Origin: Mycobacterium lepromatosis
GTDB lineage: Bacteria; Actinomycetota; Actinomycetes; Mycobacteriales; Mycobacteriaceae
Direction of reading: 5' to 3'
Assembly: GCF_000975265.2 (NCBI RefSeq)
Contig: NZ_CP083405.1
Coordinates: 248,001-312,000 of the forward strand
Length of the DNA: 64,000 nt
A program made the translations under genes and the position numbers. The notes beneath the pieces were generated by a model, which was not told the origin of the DNA, ran no database searches, and saw nothing but the letters and a program-made list of their open reading frames with translations. Positions 54,798-63,944 of this stretch are shown piece by piece; the stretch's first letter is position 1; each line of letters starts with the position of its first letter.

Positions 54798-55526
54798 GTG
54801 TACCTTGTGGGCATCGAAACGCATTACCCCGGCGTCTGGATCGTCATCCCCGCTTTCAACGAAGCCGCTGTCATCGGTGAAGTAGTAACCGATGTGCGCG
54901 CGGTTTTCGATCATGTCGTCTGCGTGGATGACGGCAGTGTCGACGGCACTGGCGAGATCGCTTTACGCGCTGGGGCGCACCTAGTACGTCATCCAGTCAA
55001 TCTGGGCCAGGGTGCGGCAATCCAGACCGGCGTCGAATACGCTCGTCAGCAGCCGGCAGCGCAGGTTTTCGCCACGTTCGACGCCGATGGTCAGCACCGC
55101 GTCAAAGACCTGACAGTGATGGTCGACCGGCTAGGCGCGCATGACGTCGACGTCGTTATCGGAACGCGGTTCGGCCGGCCCGACGGCAGCCGGCCGCAAG
55201 TTCTGAAAGGACCACCGCTTTTGAAAAGGGTTGTGTTGCGGACTGCAGCACGGTTAAGTCGACGCGGTCGCCGGTTAGGCCTTACCGACACCAATAATGG
55301 CTTGCGGGTGTTTAACAAGAAGGTGGCCGACGGGCTGGATATCACAATGAGCGGCATGAGCCATGCCAACGAGTTCGTCATGTTAATCGCCGAGAACCAC
55401 TGGCGCGTAGACGAGGTACCGGTGGAGGTGCTGTACACCGAGTACTCGAAGTCGAAGGGGCAACCACTGCTCAATGGCGTCAACATCATCTTCGATGGGT
55501 TCCTGCGCGGAAGAATGCTGAGATGA
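54798..55526 (+). CDS. ppgS: Polyprenyl-phospho-N-acetylgalactosaminyl synthase (Rv3631 homologue)
   Basis: GT2 glycosyltransferase that loads GalNAc on polyprenyl phosphate, donor for the galactosamine on arabinogalactan in Mtb. GTG 54798 gives 242 residues, one more than I recall for Mtb; GTG 54807 is an alternative. GT-A motifs are VIPAFNEAAVIG (about 17-28), CVDDGSVDGT, FDADGQH (the DxD-type metal site), GTRFGR, and DTNNGLRVF. It is followed 13 bp later by the small membrane partner gene. Motifs are intact. Confidence 0.88.
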   Translation: MYLVGIETHYPGVWIVIPAFNEAAVIGEVVTDVRAVFDHVVCVDDGSVDGTGEIALRAGAHLVRHPVNLGQGAAIQTGVEYARQQPAAQVFATFDADGQHRVKDLTVMVDRLGAHDVDVVIGTRFGRPDGSRPQVLKGPPLLKRVVLRTAARLSRRGRRLGLTDTNNGLRVFNKKVADGLDITMSGMSHANEFVMLIAENHWRVDEVPVEVLYTEYSKSKGQPLLNGVNIIFDGFLRGRMLR

Positions 55527-55539
55527 AAAGGAGCGAAAG

Positions 55540-55881
55540 ATGAACTGGATCCAGGTGCTGTTGATCGGATCGATCATTGTGTTGCTGATCTACCTGCTGC
55601 GATCGCGCCGCAACGCGCGGTCTCGGGCCTGGGTGAAGGTCGGGTACATCGCGTTTGTGCTCGGCGGTGTCTATGCTGTGCTCCGGCCCAACGACACCAC
55701 CGTGGTGGCGCACTGGTTTGGGGTACGACGCGGCACCGATCTGATGCTTTATGCACTGATTATGGCGTTCAGTTTCACTACGCTGAACATCTACATACGG
55801 TTCAAGGACTTGGAGTTGCGCTACGCATGTTTGGCTCGCATCGTTGCGCTGGAGGGAGCGCAGGCACCCAAGCCGTTCTAG
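55540..55881 (+). CDS. Small membrane protein DUF2304 (Rv3632 homologue), partner of PpgS
   Basis: A 113-residue protein with TM segments at about 3-20 (IQVLLIGSIIVLLIYLL), 36-52 and 66-88. In Mtb the homologue is needed for full PpgS activity and anchors it at the membrane. ATG 55540 has GAAAGGAGC-type spacing upstream (AAAAGGAGCGAAAG). The TAG stop at 55879-55881 is part of the CTAG abutting repeat copy 3. The length is as in Mtb, so the repeat did not truncate it. Confidence 0.88.
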   Translation: MNWIQVLLIGSIIVLLIYLLRSRRNARSRAWVKVGYIAFVLGGVYAVLRPNDTTVVAHWFGVRRGTDLMLYALIMAFSFTTLNIYIRFKDLELRYACLARIVALEGAQAPKPF

Positions 55882-56500
55882 GGTGTTGGTGTTTGTGGCA
55901 GGAATTGTTGGTCGGTTTCATAGGTGGCAGGTGAAGTAGTGTTCTGGTGTGCCATCGCTGGCCGATACGGTCGGGAGTTTGGTGGGCTAGCCTAGATCTT
56001 GTTGGCGCTGGGTGTTGGGGGCGCTTTCGGGTGCATGCTATGGCTGTGGGGTGTCTGTTTGTTCACCGGCCCTCGGCCAGCCGGTGTGCCCCCGGCTGTG
56101 TTGGTGCCGTGTTGGTTTCACAGTTCGTCGATGACCTCGCAGCCGGTGATGACGCGTACGGCGGTGCTCTAGCCTAGGGCAGTACTTGACTTTTTGTGGG
56201 GATCGACCGCGGAAGGAAGATAAAAGCCATCCACGGCGTGATCTGGTGACTTGTGCGCGTGGCGGGCTAACACATCACCAGAAAAGCGCAACTGATCCCC
56301 GGCCACCCGCCACACCAGACGCACCCCCAGCATCGCCAGCTTCGATGTCGCGGCCGGTGACCAACACCAACTACTCGGCGGCCCTTTGCAAGCAGCCCAC
56401 CTACGCCGCGACCAACCCTAAACCACCAACACAACCCACACCACCGATCCCCACCACATAACCCACCACACCCCTCAACCACACAAAAATCAACAACACC
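55882..56500 (-). repeat. Dispersed repeat copy 3 (probably RLEP), inverted
   Basis: A full-looking 619-bp copy in reverse orientation to copies 1 and 2. Both ends abut CTAG (55878-55881 and 56501-56504). Its two ends read inward as GGTGTTGGTGTTTGTGG and GGTGTTGTTGATTTTTGTG, imperfect terminal inverted repeats. An extra A near 56386 distinguishes it. Internal CTAGGCTAG-type motifs occur twice. The short minus-strand and plus-strand frames inside lack known domains. Confidence 0.9.
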
Positions 56501-57184
56501 CTAGGCTTCAATTACCCCAGCGATGCACCGTTCAATACTGGCTCGCACGGAAGCCGGCAGCACAATAAGACCGTTGAGCTCCTTGTTTGCCCGCGCATAG
56601 GCATTTTGTCGTTCCTCGCGTGCTGCCGCATCGTCTTGCGCCAGGTGCAGCAGGTTTTGGGCGCGCGCCAGCCGTTGCTGTTCGTCGGTTGAGAAGTCAC
56701 TTCGGCGTCGGAGAATCGCTTCAGCCTCGGCGATCTCCAGCGCGCTGATGTACTCGTGGACGGCATCGCGGTATTCGAGTTGCGCTGCTCGATCTCTGAC
56801 GATGTCGTTGGGCAATTCCGGCCGCAGCAGGTCTGCGCGACGTTTCGCCTTGTGGAAGGCGATGGTCAGTGGATTGCGCATGTCGGTCATCACGGGGAAG
56901 TCCAGTAGTTTAGCGATATCGAATTCGTAGTCCAACCACCGGGCGTCGGTCCGCTCGTGAGCTTCGATGAGTTTGGTCAGCTCCCGGAGGGAGCTTTCCT
57001 CGTTGGTTCGCAATCGGCCGGATGCCTCGGCCAGGGCGATCTTGGTTTGCTGCTTTAGGCGGTAGCGTTCCAGCCGTCGCTCAGCTCGCCGCTCGTTCGC
57101 GGTGGCAATAGCCTTCAGGCCACCGCCGAACGTGCCGCCCAGTGGGAAGATCAGCCACCAGAAATTCGCAGCTAAATGCAGCAT
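56501..57184 (-). CDS. Single-TM coiled-coil protein of unknown function
   Basis: I do not recognise this protein. ATG 57184 gives 227 residues; an upstream start at 57235 would add 17. The N-terminus has one hydrophobic segment (about 5-24, NFWWLIFPLGGTFGGGL), then a long charged helical region rich in Arg, Glu, Ala and Leu (about 30-225). Coiled-coil character is evident, for example ANERRAERRLERYRLKQQTK and EEERQN-like stretches. It looks like an inner-membrane protein with a cytosolic rod, comparable in layout to phage-shock or septation factors. The TAG stop overlaps the CTAG at the edge of repeat copy 3. It is convergent with the Rv3632 homologue across the repeat and co-directional with ppa. 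Confidence 0.8.
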   Translation of the reverse strand: MLHLAANFWWLIFPLGGTFGGGLKAIATANERRAERRLERYRLKQQTKIALAEASGRLRTNEESSLRELTKLIEAHERTDARWLDYEFDIAKLLDFPVMTDMRNPLTIAFHKAKRRADLLRPELPNDIVRDRAAQLEYRDAVHEYISALEIAEAEAILRRRSDFSTDEQQRLARAQNLLHLAQDDAAAREERQNAYARANKELNGLIVLPASVRASIERCIAGVIEA

Positions 57185-57262
57185 TGGGGTCACGTCGCCA
57201 GGATGCCACCGAGAATCGGCGAGCACTCCAACCACGATCTTCAGCTCTTCGCGAAATCCGTG

Positions 57263-57751
57263 TCAGTGCACGTCGGCCTTGAACCGCTCCACGGAACGCT
57301 GCACCTCTGCTTCAGCTTCGTCTCGGCCTACCCAGTCTGCGGCTTTCACAAACTTGCCTGGCTCTAGATCCTTGTAGTGCACGAAGAAATGCTTGATTGC
57401 GTCCAGCTCGAATGTCGGAACATCGGTGATGCCGTGGATGTGATCCCATCGGTGGTCGTTGAATGGAACGCACAACACCTTGTCGTCGCCGCCGTGTTCG
57501 TCGACCATCCGGAACATACCCACCGGACGTACCTCCACTAATACGCCAGGGAACAGCGGCTCCGGTAGCAGCACTAGTGCATCCAGCGGGTCGCCATCAT
57601 CGCCGAGAGTGTCTTCAATGAAGCCGTAGTCGGTCGGATAGGCCATCGGGGTGTAGAGGTAGCGGTCTAGACGCACCCGTCCCGTTTTGTGGTCGACCTC
57701 GTACTTGTTCCGCTGACCTTTTGGAATTTCGATGGTCACGTCGAATTGCAC
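57263..57751 (-). CDS. ppa: Inorganic pyrophosphatase
   Basis: Family I soluble pyrophosphatase that hydrolyses PPi and drives biosynthesis. The 162-residue product has [38 protein letters not shown] (metal-binding Asp set in DGDPLDALV) and [11 protein letters not shown]. All metal ligands are present. It is divergent from dac by about 125 bp. The next gene on the same strand starts 78 bp downstream. Confidence 0.97.
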   Translation of the reverse strand: MQFDVTIEIPKGQRNKYEVDHKTGRVRLDRYLYTPMAYPTDYGFIEDTLGDDGDPLDALVLLPEPLFPGVLVEVRPVGMFRMVDEHGGDDKVLCVPFNDHRWDHIHGITDVPTFELDAIKHFFVHYKDLEPGKFVKAADWVGRDEAEAEVQRSVERFKADVH

Positions 57752-57875
57752 CGTGTCGGCTCCTTAAGTCTTAGCTAGGCCTGGGTAGATCGGTTGCGTT
57801 GCGGAGTTCACCCTAGCCGAGATGTTGGTTTGGCGGTTGGTTCGGCACAATGAAGTTAGACAGTCAGGAGGATCA

Positions 57876-59261
57876 TTGAATCCCATTCGCTGGCAGAAAT
57901 CCTACTTAGTCGTCGGGTCGGCCATGCTGGTGTTCGTCGTCGCCGTGGTGGAGGCGGCAACGGTTTTCATCGTGGGCGACCACAACACGAGTGGAGCACG
58001 GTCCGCGGTACCATCTTCGCGGGCTTCTACGGTCAAGCCGGCATTGGTTCCGGTAACCGATACCGCCGTGGCACCCAGCGTTGCCGGGCTGGCTGCGGCG
58101 TTGGCGGCGGTGTTGGCAGATCCCAGCTTGGGTAGGTTTGGGGGCCGGATCACCGATGCGATGACTGCCAAGGAACTCTGGCAGCAACAAGACGACATGC
58201 CTTTGGTGCCGGCGTCGACCAATAAGATCTTGACTACAGTTGCTGCGCTGTTGACACTAGACGGTCAAACCCGGATCAGCACCCGGGTGGTGGCTGGAGG
58301 CCCGAATGCCCAGGGGCCTGTCGTTCTGGTAGGTGCTGGGGATCCGACGCTGTCGGCCGCATCGCCCGACCAGGGCACCTGGTATCGGGGTGCACCGCGG
58401 ATCAGTGACCTTGTCGAGCAGGTTCGTCGCAGCGGCGTGACGCCGACGGCTGTCCAGGTGGATACCTCGCTGTTCACCGGTCCGACAATGGCACAGGGCT
58501 GGGATCCTGCCGATGTGGACAACGGCGATATCGCCCCGATCGAGTCGGCGATGATCGACGCTGGGCGTATCCAGCCGACGACCGTCAACTCACGACGGTC
58601 ACTTACCCCTGCTCTGGACGCCGGGCGAGAATTGGCCAAGGCCCTGGGGGTCGATCCCGATGCGGTGACAATCGTCAAGGCATCGTCTGGGGCGCGGCAG
58701 TTGGCTGCGGTGCAGTCAGCTCCGCTGGTTCAGCGGCTATCCGAGATGATGGACAACTCCGACAACGTGCTGGCCGAATGCATCGGTCGCGAGGTGGCGG
58801 CCGCCATAAACCGGCCGTTGAGCTTTGCCGGCGCGGTCGACGCGGTGACCAACCGGTTAAGCACCGCGCATATCGACATCACTGGCGCTGCCCTGGTGGA
58901 TTCCAGCGGGTTGTCAGTTGACAATCGCTTGACCGCCAAGACACTCGACGGTGCGGTGCAGGCGGCGGCGGGGCCGGATCAACCGGCGTTGCGAGCACTG
59001 CTGGATCTGCTCCCGATCGCCGGCGGCAGTGGCACGCTATCGGACCGTTTTCTCGGCTCGGCAACCAACCAGGGTCCGGCCGGCTGGTTGCGTGCCAAGA
59101 CCGGTTCTTTGACTGCCATTAACTCTTTGGTCGGGGTAGTCACTGACCGCAACGGTCGTGTGTTGACATTCGCGTTCATCTCCAACGACGCTGGCCCGAC
59201 CGGTCGTGCCGCGATGGACGAGCTTGCTACCAGGCTGTGGGCGTGCGGATGCGCGACGTGA
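57876..59261 (+). CDS. dac: D-alanyl-D-alanine carboxypeptidase (PBP4/DacB family, Rv3627c homologue)
   Basis: Periplasmic penicillin-binding protein that trims peptidoglycan stem peptides. TTG 57876 is chosen because AGGAGG (57866-57871) precedes it and it gives 461 residues, the Mtb length. A signal/anchor helix spans about 10-33. SxxK is Ser114-Lys117 (ASTNK), SxN is in MMDNSDNVLAE, and KTG is in RAKTGSLTA. The S13 family's inserted domain lies between SxxK and SxN. It overlaps the next gene at GTGA. Confidence 0.93.
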   Translation: MNPIRWQKSYLVVGSAMLVFVVAVVEAATVFIVGDHNTSGARSAVPSSRASTVKPALVPVTDTAVAPSVAGLAAALAAVLADPSLGRFGGRITDAMTAKELWQQQDDMPLVPASTNKILTTVAALLTLDGQTRISTRVVAGGPNAQGPVVLVGAGDPTLSAASPDQGTWYRGAPRISDLVEQVRRSGVTPTAVQVDTSLFTGPTMAQGWDPADVDNGDIAPIESAMIDAGRIQPTTVNSRRSLTPALDAGRELAKALGVDPDAVTIVKASSGARQLAAVQSAPLVQRLSEMMDNSDNVLAECIGREVAAAINRPLSFAGAVDAVTNRLSTAHIDITGAALVDSSGLSVDNRLTAKTLDGAVQAAAGPDQPALRALLDLLPIAGGSGTLSDRFLGSATNQGPAGWLRAKTGSLTAINSLVGVVTDRNGRVLTFAFISNDAGPTGRAAMDELATRLWACGCAT

Positions 59262-60328
59262 CCTCATCGAGCGCATCGTCGAAGTTCACGCTCGGTACCG
59301 TGATGGACTTGGGATGCGCGGGCAGCGTAGGAGAGTGGTTAGCATGTCCCTGTCCGCCGGCTTCCGAATACACGCGCCGCCAGGTGATCGACGAGCTGAC
59401 CCGTGTGGCGGCGAAAGCTGAACCGCTGGTGCGCGACGTCACCGGACTGGCCACCGATCGTGTGGTACTTCCGGTGTGCATCGTCGACCGGCCCGGATGG
59501 GTTTGGGTGGCGACCGAGTCCATACGGGTGATGACGAACGGAACCGACAAGGCACGGGGTTTTTTCGCCGGACGGATCACTGGTGCGCAGATAGGTGCGG
59601 TGCTGGCGTGTGTGGCGTGTAAAATCCTCGGTCAGTACGACTCGTTCGCCGCTTCCGAACAGAGCTGTCTGCTGTTGGTGTATTCCAATGTCATCGCTGT
59701 CGAGCGTCAACTGCGAGTTGAGCCCTCCGATTTTCGGTTGTGGGTGTGCTTGCACGAGGTGATTCACTGGATCCAATTCACCGCTAACCGGTGGTTGTCC
59801 GACTACATGTCGAAGGAGCTGGTCTTGTTGAATCAAGAAACCAGTGAAGACATCGGGCAGGTGGTGGGTCGGATCGCCTACTTTGTCCGCAGTCGGTGTA
59901 ATGGGTCATCCGCAGCAGAGAATTCCACTGCTCACGTATCGGGCATTCTCGGTTTGGTGCGCACCGTGCAGTCTGAGCTGCATCGCGTAGCTCTACATCA
60001 GCTTCTGATGCTTGGTAACCTGCTAGAGAGTCTTGCTGACCACGTCATGGATGCGGTCGGCCCGATGACGGTGCCGTCGGTGGCTACGATACGCCATAGG
60101 TTTGACGACCGTAGCCACCGCAAGCAACCATCGTTGCAGCGGTTGCTGCGTGCACTGCTTGGCGTCGATGCCAAGCCCAGGAGATATAAACACGGCAAGG
60201 CGTTCGTCGACCACGTGGTGGATCGGATCGGAATGGCACGGTTTAACGTGATTTGGTCGGGCCCCGAAACGCTGCCGTTGTCCGCCGAAGTCGAAGACCC
60301 GCAACGATGGATCGACAGGGTGCTGTAG
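59258..60328 (+). CDS. Zincin-like metalloprotease-fold protein (Rv3626c homologue)
   Basis: A protein of the zinicin-2/F420-biosynthesis-associated family, function unknown. GTG 59258 (VTSSSASSKFTLG) overlaps the dac stop and gives 356 residues; starts up to 21 bp earlier are possible. An HExxH-type zinc motif is present in LHEVIHWIQF (about residue 170). Other conserved stretches are GVLACVACKILGQYDSFA-like and HVSGILGLVRTVQSEL. The last 22 bases overlap tilS. The tight dac-Rv3626c-tilS-hpt arrangement suggests one operon. Confidence 0.85.
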   Translation: MTSSSASSKFTLGTVMDLGCAGSVGEWLACPCPPASEYTRRQVIDELTRVAAKAEPLVRDVTGLATDRVVLPVCIVDRPGWVWVATESIRVMTNGTDKARGFFAGRITGAQIGAVLACVACKILGQYDSFAASEQSCLLLVYSNVIAVERQLRVEPSDFRLWVCLHEVIHWIQFTANRWLSDYMSKELVLLNQETSEDIGQVVGRIAYFVRSRCNGSSAAENSTAHVSGILGLVRTVQSELHRVALHQLLMLGNLLESLADHVMDAVGPMTVPSVATIRHRFDDRSHRKQPSLQRLLRALLGVDAKPRRYKHGKAFVDHVVDRIGMARFNVIWSGPETLPLSAEVEDPQRWIDRVL

Positions 60329-61278
60329 AGCATCTGCGCAGGGCGGTCGAGGAGTTCGCTGGCACCTATTGTGTTGTCGATGACCAGTGGTGCGTAGCGC
60401 TCTCCGGCGGCTCGGACTCGTTGGCGCTCACAGCGGTTGCGGCCCAGCTACGCCCTACGACCGCATTGATCGTGGATCACAGTTTGCAGTCGGACTCGGC
60501 CGCTGTCGCAGAAACCGCTCGAAAGCAAGCTATCGCATTGGGATGTGTTGACGCACAAGTTCTTTGTGTGCAGGTGGGTCGTCCGTTTGGCCCCAAAGGC
60601 GGGCCCGAGGCAGCGGCCCGTGCTGCCCGATATGCGGTGTTGGGCGCCTATCGCGATGGCCCGGTGCTGTTAGCCCACACGCTTGACGATCAAGCTGAGA
60701 CGGTGCTGCTGGGCTTGGGCCGCGGTTCTGGGGCGCGCTCGATCGCTGGAATGCGGCCGCACGATCCACCGTGGTGCCGGCCGTTACTGGGTGTGCGGCG
60801 CAGCGTACCGCGTGCTGCGTGTCGTGAGCTGGGCCTAACCGCTTGGCAAGATCCGCACAACACCGACCGTCGTTACACCCGAACCCGGCTGCGCCTCGAG
60901 GTGCTGCCGCTGTTGGAGGACGTACTAGGCGGTGGGGTTGCCGAGGCGTTGGCCCGCACTGCGACGGCGTTGCGCGAGGACACCGAACTGATCGACGCGC
61001 TCGCCGCACAGGCGTTGCCCAATGCCTGGACCGGGTCAGGGCTACATGCGCGGGCTTTGGCCGCACTGCCCGACGCGGTTCGACGCCGGGTGATCCGTGG
61101 CTGGCTGTTGAATGAAGGCGCGACCGGGCTGACCGACAAGCAGATCCGTAGAGTAGACACGTTGGTCACCGCGTGGCGCGGGCAAGGTGGGGTGGCGGTG
61201 GGGTCCACCTTGCGCGGACAGCGTTTGATCGCCAGCCGGTACGACGGCGTACTGACCTTGCACTGCGAGCCCCTTTAG
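60307..61278 (+). CDS. tilS: tRNA(Ile)-lysidine synthase
   Basis: Attaches lysine to C34 of the AUA-decoding tRNA-Ile, using ATP; essential. ATG 60307 (MDRQGAVEHL) gives 323 residues, as in Mtb; it lies inside the end of the previous gene. The PP-loop ATP motif is SGGSDS (33-38). VDHSLQSDSA, LLAHTLDDQAETVLLGLGRGSG and RPLLGVRR follow in the usual order. The short C-terminal domain is typical of actinobacterial TilS. Confidence 0.93.
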   Translation: MDRQGAVEHLRRAVEEFAGTYCVVDDQWCVALSGGSDSLALTAVAAQLRPTTALIVDHSLQSDSAAVAETARKQAIALGCVDAQVLCVQVGRPFGPKGGPEAAARAARYAVLGAYRDGPVLLAHTLDDQAETVLLGLGRGSGARSIAGMRPHDPPWCRPLLGVRRSVPRAACRELGLTAWQDPHNTDRRYTRTRLRLEVLPLLEDVLGGGVAEALARTATALREDTELIDALAAQALPNAWTGSGLHARALAALPDAVRRRVIRGWLLNEGATGLTDKQIRRVDTLVTAWRGQGGVAVGSTLRGQRLIASRYDGVLTLHCEPL

Positions 61279-61349
61279 CGGCCCGTAGCGAGTCTTGATG
61301 CTGCCGGGCCGCCGTGGTTTTTCGCGGGACAGCATGGCACGCTGTGCTC

Positions 61350-61955
61350 GTGGCCCAGAGCTCCTCGGCGATCAACCCCGGACCGATTGCAGAGCTGTAC
61401 CTGGCCGATGTCAAGTCGGTTATGCTTACCCAGGAGCAGATTCAGGCTCGGATTGCCGAGCTCGGCGTCCAAATCGGCAACGACTATCGTGACCGTTTGC
61501 CTGCTAGTGGCCAGGATCTGCTGTTGATCACCGTGCTTAAGGGCGCAGTGATCTTCGTCACCGACCTGGCACGTGCGATTCCACTGCCAACCCAGTTCGA
61601 ATTCATGGCCGTTAGTTCGTATGGATCCTCGACGTCCTCGTCGGGTGTGGTGCGGATTCTCAAGGACCTTGATCGCGATATCCACGATCGCAATGTGTTG
61701 ATCGTCGAGGACGTTGTGGACTCAGGTCTGACCTTGTCTTGGTTGCTGCGGAACTTGGCAACCCGGCGTCCGCAGTCGTTGCAGGTGTGCACGTTGCTGC
61801 GTAAGCCCGATGCGCTACATGCGAACGTCGATATCACTTATGTGGGTTTCGACATTCCCAACGACTTCGTCGTGGGCTACGGATTGGATTACGACGAGCG
61901 TTACCGCGACCTGCCCTATATTGGGACGCTGGATCCCCGAGTTTATCAGCAGTAG
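61350..61955 (+). CDS. hpt: Hypoxanthine-guanine phosphoribosyltransferase
   Basis: Purine salvage enzyme making IMP and GMP from hypoxanthine and guanine with PRPP. GTG 61350 ([11 protein letters not shown]) gives 201 residues; ATG 61314-type longer starts are less likely. The PRPP motif is [13 protein letters not shown]; the flexible loop is [32 protein letters not shown] is the C-terminal signature. It ends about 70 bp after the tilS stop begins the spacer, the same order as in Mtb. It complements purN/purH in IMP supply. Confidence 0.95.
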   Translation: MAQSSSAINPGPIAELYLADVKSVMLTQEQIQARIAELGVQIGNDYRDRLPASGQDLLLITVLKGAVIFVTDLARAIPLPTQFEFMAVSSYGSSTSSSGVVRILKDLDRDIHDRNVLIVEDVVDSGLTLSWLLRNLATRRPQSLQVCTLLRKPDALHANVDITYVGFDIPNDFVVGYGLDYDERYRDLPYIGTLDPRVYQQ

Positions 61956-61974
61956 ACCAGCAACAGCTGCTAGT

Positions 61975-62425
61975 CCATCTCCCACACCGCGGTCACCGAA
62001 AAGCCCACCGTCTGCTGGCCAGCGTCCTTGATGTGTTGTCCGACGCGTGGATCTTGTCCTCGAGTGCGTTGTTCGCACGGTAGCCGGCTATGGTGGCAGT
62101 GTCGGCAAGCTAGTATTTGCTGCACTTGGGCTGCAGAATCACGCTGGCGGTGCTGGTGTTTTGTGGTCCATTATGACGTTGATCAACGCATTGATGACTG
62201 CTTGCTGGCCGGTCATTGGTCTGGTTCATCGCGGTGTTGATGTCGAGTTCGGTGAACTCGATGGAGCCTTCGGCGATCAAAGGCCCTGGGACGCCTTGGA
62301 CTTGCCCTGTCCTAGCGACGGTCACTTGACGTGAATTCTACCCCAGGTGGCGCGAGATTGTGCTTATCGTACGTCGACAGCGTGATTACGGCCAAGCCGG
62401 CAGCGGCCACAGCAATCGACTTATG
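61975..62425 (-). pseudogene. lpqG: Lipoprotein LpqG remnant (SIMPL domain)
   Basis: The minus strand from about 62425 reads HKSIAVAAAGLAVITLSTYDK, a lipoprotein signal peptide in which the lipobox Cys position is now Tyr (TAC). After a frameshift, RQVTVARTGQVQGVPGPLIA and FTELDINTAMNQTNDR follow near 62325-62220, and ATIAGYRANNALEDKIHASD near 62040-62100. This matches the SIMPL-domain lipoprotein beside hpt in Mtb. The C-terminal half is missing. Confidence 0.8.
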
Positions 62426-62909
62426 GGTACACTGGGGAGTGCTCGCTGCAAGCGGCCTTCCTGGTACCCTAGCGGATTCGGGAGCGCGTGAATCAGTGAG
62501 GCGGTGTGTCGGGGGGCAAGGGGTTTGGTTAGTTGGGTTCCCAACTCGAAGGCAACCCCTTCGACGCTCGGGGTTCGTTCACCCAGGTGCAATAGGGGCT
62601 GGTATCGGGTGTGTTTTTGAAGAGAAACAGCATGTCGCGCATGTGGTTTAGGAATGCTGGTGCGGCTATTTTCTGTTTTTGAGCATGTTCTAGGTGTTGT
62701 CGTTCTTCGTTGACAGGTCTCTGCTCTGGGTTATGCGTGTGTGTCTGTGCAATTCGTGCGCTGCGTAGCTGCTACTTGGCTACTTGTTTCGTCTACTGGG
62801 GGGTCGTTGTGGCGCATGCCGGTCCGTGCGGCTGGGACAAGTCAGTGCCAACCGGGGAGGTCCGCCCGTTGGGTGAAGTTCAAACTACGGTGCCGTAAGT
62901 TAGTTGTGT
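62426..62909. other. Gene-free interval
   Basis: No recognisable fragment on either strand; T- and G-rich, with short frames only. In Mtb, PE/PPE and esx genes lie here, none of which can be traced. Confidence 0.4.
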
Positions 62910-63944
62910 GTTGGGTCATCCACCCATGGATGTTTTGAATTGGTGGTGTTGCCGGCAAAGGCATTTGAGGTTTTCCAGCAACGTCAACCCTCCTGCGTAG
63001 GTATCCTGGTGGTTTAACGGGATGGCGTGATCGATGTCCCAGACGATGGACAGGAAGCTATATCTAGGGAAGCGGCAGGTTAGGTCGCGGAAACGGGCGG
63101 CACATTCGAGCACTGCCGATGGTTGGTAGCGTAGTGATTCGGCTGAATTGGTCAGCAGATCGGCAAAGTGTTAGGGATACGGTGGCAGTCAACTGGCGAA
63201 CTTGCCCGGCGTCGATGATTCCGTAGCTTTCCAGGTGGCCTGGCGCAGCGTTATCACAATAGAAGGTCTGGTCATGGGCAACTATAGTGATCATCCCTCG
63301 CGTCCCAGCTGTATCGCACTCAGTCTCACCATCGCTAACTTGAATGGGGCAATTGGCCTGTCCGCAGCTATAGGTCAGGCTGCTGCCCTGGGTCAATGCG
63401 TCGGTGCGGCGCTGATTCGGTGTTTGCAGGTCAGCCCGGGCACACCTGTGTAGCTAGCTGCAAGAATCTGCGGTCAAAGGTCGTCGCGGCCGCCGTGCCG
63501 TAAACCTCGGCCCTCCCTTTGTCGAGAGCGTTGCTTCTAGTGTGACGGTCGTCTTCGGCGGCAAGACGGCGTTGCCGGGCGGCGCCCGATCTACCGCGCG
63601 TACTGCAGTGTCGACGAGGTTCGATGATGTGCTGTCGTGACCAGCCATGCGGGTTGCTTATGCGTATAGTCGGCTACACGTCAACTTTAGTGATCAATTC
63701 ATTGTCCGTGAAAATCGATGCTGAAGATGATTAATTGTATTGTTTCCCAATCGATTTTCTCTTGGTTCCAACCTGGGGAACCCTCTGGCCAAGTGCCTAG
63801 GCATCCAGACATCCTGTGGCTGGTCGCCATGGGGGATAGGCTCATTGCGGCGGCCGCCTCGACAGTCATCTGCTTGAACCCGTCGACAACCGTGTATTCG
63901 CGCTGGTGCTCGGCTCGCAGGTTTTCGAGGACGTTCGATGCCAT
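62910..63944 (-). pseudogene. REP13E12 / DUF222-HNH endonuclease family remnant
   Basis: The minus strand reads, in order, EHQREYTVVDGFKQMTVEAAAA (DUF222 start, near 63900), CGQANCPIQVSDGETECDTAGTRGMITIVAHDQTFY (in two pieces, 63250-63365), GIIDAGQVRQL near 63200, and the HNH end CRFPRYSFLSIVWDIDHAIPL and LENLKCLCRQHHQFKT (62930-63080). The order matches the 13E12 repeat proteins of mycobacteria. Frameshifts and a replaced first Cys of the HNH zinc site show it is dead. Confidence 0.85.

Noticed and set aside
51633..56500. Possible composite transposon bounded by copies 2 and 3
   Set aside because: The cargo is ordinary conserved chromosomal genes in Mtb order (inverted); recombination explains it better than transposition.
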